A stretch of DNA of 64,000 bases. Source: SM1-46 sp002451215 (GTDB taxonomy: Bacteria; Pseudomonadota; Gammaproteobacteria; Acidiferrobacterales; Sulfurifustaceae). Made by a program: the position numbers and the translations under genes. Shown piece after piece: positions 61,308-64,000 of this stretch (its first letter is position 1; every line of letters starts with the position of its first letter). The DNA lies in NCBI GenBank assembly GCA_002451215.1, contig DKBM01000064.1:1-64000 (forward strand). The letters run 5' to 3'. The notes below the pieces were generated by a model. That model had not been told where the DNA came from and searched no databases. It saw only the letters and a list, made by a program, of their open reading frames with translations.

Positions 61308-62219
61308 TTAGCGTGATGTCCGCAGCAAGCCTGCGCACCAGTGTTCAATGGCCTCGCGCACTTCGCGTGGCCTTTCCGTGAGCGGCCAGTGGTAGGCCGG
61401 AATGTCGCCGGTCTCGACATGCGTGAGGCCGGTGATTCGACGGCGCGTTTCAGCCGGATCGGTGAATGTGACTCCCTGTGACAGCAGCACGAGCGTCGGC
61501 ACCGGGATGTCGCGCAGCGACGGCACTGGCCGCGTCACTTCGATGAATTCCTGCAGGTAGTTGGCAGTTGGAAAGAACCTGAGATCGAGCCACGGGGAGG
61601 AATAAAGCTTGATCATCTCCTCTTGCTTGCCGATGTTCAGGAGCCTCGCGCGAGTCTGCTCGTCAAGCACGCGAAGGTCCCGATTGGGAATATGCCGGCG
61701 ATACAGGCCGAGTACATTAAACAGCCGTACCAATCCAATCAGCAAATAGAGCAGCGGAGTGAAACGGCGAATCCAGAGTGCCGAGCCGCGCAGCGTGCCA
61801 TGGAATACGGGATCGATGAGTACCATGCCGAGTGTGCGGTCCATGTGGTGCGCTGCAAATTGCACCGCGACTTGCGCGCCGAGACTGTGTCCGACGAATA
61901 CCGCGCGCTCGCAGCCTTCCTGATCCAGCAGCGCGAGCAGGTCCGCGCACCAGCGCCGCGCGCCAACGGGTGACCGAGTGAACGACTCGCCGTGTCCGCG
62001 CAGGTCGGGGCGCAGGATGTCCCAATGTTCTTTCAGGTTTGTATGCTCAAGGAACTCCGACCAGCGCGTGTGATTGCTGGCCATGCCGTGCAGGAGTACC
62101 AGCACGCGTCGCTGCGGGTTGTCGCGGGCATGCCAGCGGCGATAGAACATGCTGAGTCCAGCGCCGAGATCGAGGCGGTGGCTGGTCTCCTGCAAGGTAT
62201 CGTTGACGTTGGTTGTCAT
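61308..62219 (-). CDS. Alpha/beta hydrolase
   Basis: A 303-residue hydrolase with the nucleophile elbow GHSLG (Ser), the oxyanion region LLHGMASNHTRW, DLRGHGES and the later Asp and His (VTFTDPAE, AYHWPLTERP). I set the start at ATG 62219 (MTTNVNDTL). An open frame upstream overlaps the hrpB gene and lacks similarity. The substrate is unknown. Confidence 0.88.
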   Translation of the reverse strand: MTTNVNDTLQETSHRLDLGAGLSMFYRRWHARDNPQRRVLVLLHGMASNHTRWSEFLEHTNLKEHWDILRPDLRGHGESFTRSPVGARRWCADLLALLDQEGCERAVFVGHSLGAQVAVQFAAHHMDRTLGMVLIDPVFHGTLRGSALWIRRFTPLLYLLIGLVRLFNVLGLYRRHIPNRDLRVLDEQTRARLLNIGKQEEMIKLYSSPWLDLRFFPTANYLQEFIEVTRPVPSLRDIPVPTLVLLSQGVTFTDPAETRRRITGLTHVETGDIPAYHWPLTERPREVREAIEHWCAGLLRTSR

Positions 62220-62324
62220 GTGGCGTCGCGCTTCCCCGCGAATGTTAGTGGCAATGCGCGGTGGACGCCATGCAGATCGCACTGGCCGCGCGCCGCGGCG
62301 ATCCGCTAGACTCGCACGCCTGCT

Positions 62325-64000
62325 ATGGCTGCGTTGCCGATTGAGGAAGTCCTGCCCGAACTGCGCGCGCAACTTGCGTCTCGCCGCGCCGTCGTCTTGC
62401 AGGCCCCGCCCGGCGCGGGCAAGACCACGATGGTGCCGCTTGCGTTGCTCGATGCGCCGTGGCTCGCCGGCCGCTCGATAGTGATCCTCGAACCGCGCCG
62501 CCTCGCGGCGCGCGCCGCGGCAATGCGCATGAGCCAACTTCGTGGTGAGGGGGTCGGCGAAACGGTTGGTTACCGCATCCGCTTCGAGTCGAAGGTTTCG
62601 GCGCGCACGCGCATTGAGGTGCTGACCGAGGGAATTCTTACCCGCCGCTTGCAGGGTGATCCGGAGCTGAAGGGGGTTGGTCTTGTAATCTTCGACGAGT
62701 TCCACGAGCGCCATTTGCACGCCGATCTCGCGCTTGCGCTTTGCCTTGATTGCCAGCGCGGACTGCGCGAGGACCTCAAGATTCTGGTGATGTCGGCAAC
62801 GCTCGACGGCGCCGCGATCTCAAGATTGCTCGAGGACGCCCCCATCGTTTCCAGCACCGGGCGCAGCTACCCGGTAGACATCCGCTATCAATCGCGCGAC
62901 CCGCAGGGTACGCTCCCGCCGATAGTTGCCGAGGCGGTGGTGCGGGCGCTTGGTGAGAGCGACGGGGACGCGCTCGCGTTTCTTCCGGGGGCTTGGGAGA
63001 TACGACGCACTCAGGAGTTGTTGCAGGAGCGACTCGGTGATGCAGTCGACATCCTGCCGCTTTACGGTGACTTGCCTTGGGAGGCACAGGACCGGGCCAT
63101 CCGCCCCGGCAGCACTCGGCGCAAGATTGTGCTCGCCACGCCGATTGCCGAAACCAGCCTCACCATCGAGGGCGTGCGAGTCGTGGTGGATGCCGGTTTC
63201 GCCCGCGTGCCGCAGTTCGATCCCGGCAGCGGCCTGAGCCGGCTCACGACGGTGCGCGTCTCGCGCGCCTCGGCCGATCAGCGCGCCGGTCGTGCGGGTA
63301 GAACGGGGCCTGGCGTGTGTTATCGGCTGTGGGGCGAGTCCACCCAGCGCGGGCTTGTGCCCCAGTCGGCGCCCGAGATCCGCACCGCTGATCTTGCGCC
63401 GCTCACGCTCGAGCTGTCGGCTTGGGGCGTTAGCGATGTAAATTCACTCAGCTGGCTCGATCCGCCACCGGCACCGGCACTCGCGCAGGCGCGCAAGCTG
63501 CTAACCGAGCTCGACGCCCTTGATGCTGACGGTCGTCTTACCGATGCCGGCCAGGCCATGGTGGCGCTGCCGCTGCACCCAAGACTCGCGCACATGCTGT
63601 ATTGCGCACGCACGCTCGGCATGGGGGAACTCGCATGCGACGTGGCAGCGCTGCTTTCCGAGCGCGATGTGCTCGCTTCGAACGCCCGGCGCACCGCCGA
63701 CTTCGGTGCGCGTCTCGATGCGCTGCGGGCCTTTCGCGACCGCGGCAGGGCGGGTGCGCAGGCACTCGGTGCGGACGTGAATGCTTGCCAGCGCGTGAGT
63801 CAGGCAGCGGATCAGTATCGCCGATTGTTGAGACTTGCGGCCGATCGACACGACCCGTCAATCGACCGGGTCGGATTGTTGGTGGCCTTCGCTTATCCCG
63901 ATCGCGTCGCACTGGCACGTGACAAGGCATCCGGTCGCTACCTGCTTGCATCAGGGCGCGGCGCTCGTCTCCGCGAGGACGAGATGCGCCTGCGTGCGCC
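62325..64000 (+). CDS. hrpB: ATP-dependent RNA helicase HrpB (3' partial)
   Basis: The frame is open to the window end, so 558 residues are visible of about 820 expected. DEAH/RHA-type motifs: Walker A APPGAGKTT, motif II DEFH (with FDEFHERH), motif III MSATLDG, and motif VI QRAGRAGRTGPG. The helicase-associated domain begins after residue 400 (WLDPPPAPALAQARKLLTELDALD). HrpB differs from HrpA in this region, and the DEFHERH block fits HrpB. It is divergent from the hydrolase gene, 105 bases away. Confidence 0.94.
   Translation, partial: MAALPIEEVLPELRAQLASRRAVVLQAPPGAGKTTMVPLALLDAPWLAGRSIVILEPRRLAARAAAMRMSQLRGEGVGETVGYRIRFESKVSARTRIEVLTEGILTRRLQGDPELKGVGLVIFDEFHERHLHADLALALCLDCQRGLREDLKILVMSATLDGAAISRLLEDAPIVSSTGRSYPVDIRYQSRDPQGTLPPIVAEAVVRALGESDGDALAFLPGAWEIRRTQELLQERLGDAVDILPLYGDLPWEAQDRAIRPGSTRRKIVLATPIAETSLTIEGVRVVVDAGFARVPQFDPGSGLSRLTTVRVSRASADQRAGRAGRTGPGVCYRLWGESTQRGLVPQSAPEIRTADLAPLTLELSAWGVSDVNSLSWLDPPPAPALAQARKLLTELDALDADGRLTDAGQAMVALPLHPRLAHMLYCARTLGMGELACDVAALLSERDVLASNARRTADFGARLDALRAFRDRGRAGAQALGADVNACQRVSQAADQYRRLLRLAADRHDPSIDRVGLLVAFAYPDRVALARDKASGRYLLASGRGARLREDEMRLRA

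Noticed and set aside
61308..62720. A longer start for the alpha/beta hydrolase, up to 62720
   Set aside because: The extra 167 codons overlap the conserved 5' part of hrpB and contain no hydrolase character. ATG 62219 fits the family.

Overview
The window is 64 kb of GC-rich, tightly packed proteobacterial DNA. A CysB-type LysR regulator, bamD next to rluD and pgeF, LolA-type and Do/DegP-type envelope genes, a clpB gene behind a sigma-32-type promoter and a P-II gene all point to a Beta- or Gammaproteobacterium. I cannot place it more finely. Seven two-base 'nn' placeholders (11649, 14137, 20870, 34910, 35455, 56703, 56955) are assembly gaps inside genes that otherwise look intact, so the source is probably a draft genome or a metagenome bin. 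No tRNA, rRNA, CRISPR array or insertion sequence was seen. No stretch over 300 bases lacks a gene. The longest spacers are 10237-10476 and 54406-54693.

Layout. 1-4.3 kb: end of a CysB-type regulator, aat, a TPR protein with a secreted protein of unknown function, and a FemAB/GNAT-like protein. 4.4-10.2 kb: an RND efflux operon (tetR, a very short adaptor, RND pump, TolC) whose tetR promoter carries an operator palindrome in its spacer. 10.5-14.3 kb: a second efflux operon (TolC, MacA-like, MacB-like) with two assembly gaps. 14.4-22.9 kb: housekeeping genes sucCD-nadE-glnB, bamD opposing glnB, rluD-pgeF, a ZIP metal transporter, a two-ACT-domain protein and a peptide deformylase.

22.9-45.4 kb is the accessory heart of the window: a pigment-type biosynthetic cluster combining aryl polyene genes with the dialkylresorcinol pair DarA/DarB, the combination that defines flexirubin-like hybrids. 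A chorismatase should make a hydroxybenzoate starter and an AMP ligase should load it on one of two ACPs. Two ketosynthase sets, a FabG-type reductase and two hot-dog dehydratases should build the polyene. An LpxL-like acyltransferase, a GT2 glycosyltransferase, LolA and an ABC-2 transporter handle anchoring and export. DarB and DarA should make the resorcinol. A BtrH-like acyltransferase and a secreted serine hydrolase of the class C beta-lactamase fold are candidate joining enzymes. A B12-type radical SAM protein and two small secreted proteins of unknown function lie at the edges.

45.5-54.4 kb: a diguanylate cyclase broken by one extra C in a C6 run, nadC, and a ten-gene Mrp-type cation/proton antiporter operon with three NuoL/M/N-like subunits and no fused MrpA. 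54.7-64 kb: a UMF1-type MFS transporter, clpB (two gaps), a DegP/DegQ protease behind a possible sigma-E promoter, a DUF1614 membrane protein, a small lipoprotein, an alpha/beta hydrolase and the start of the helicase gene hrpB, which runs off the end.
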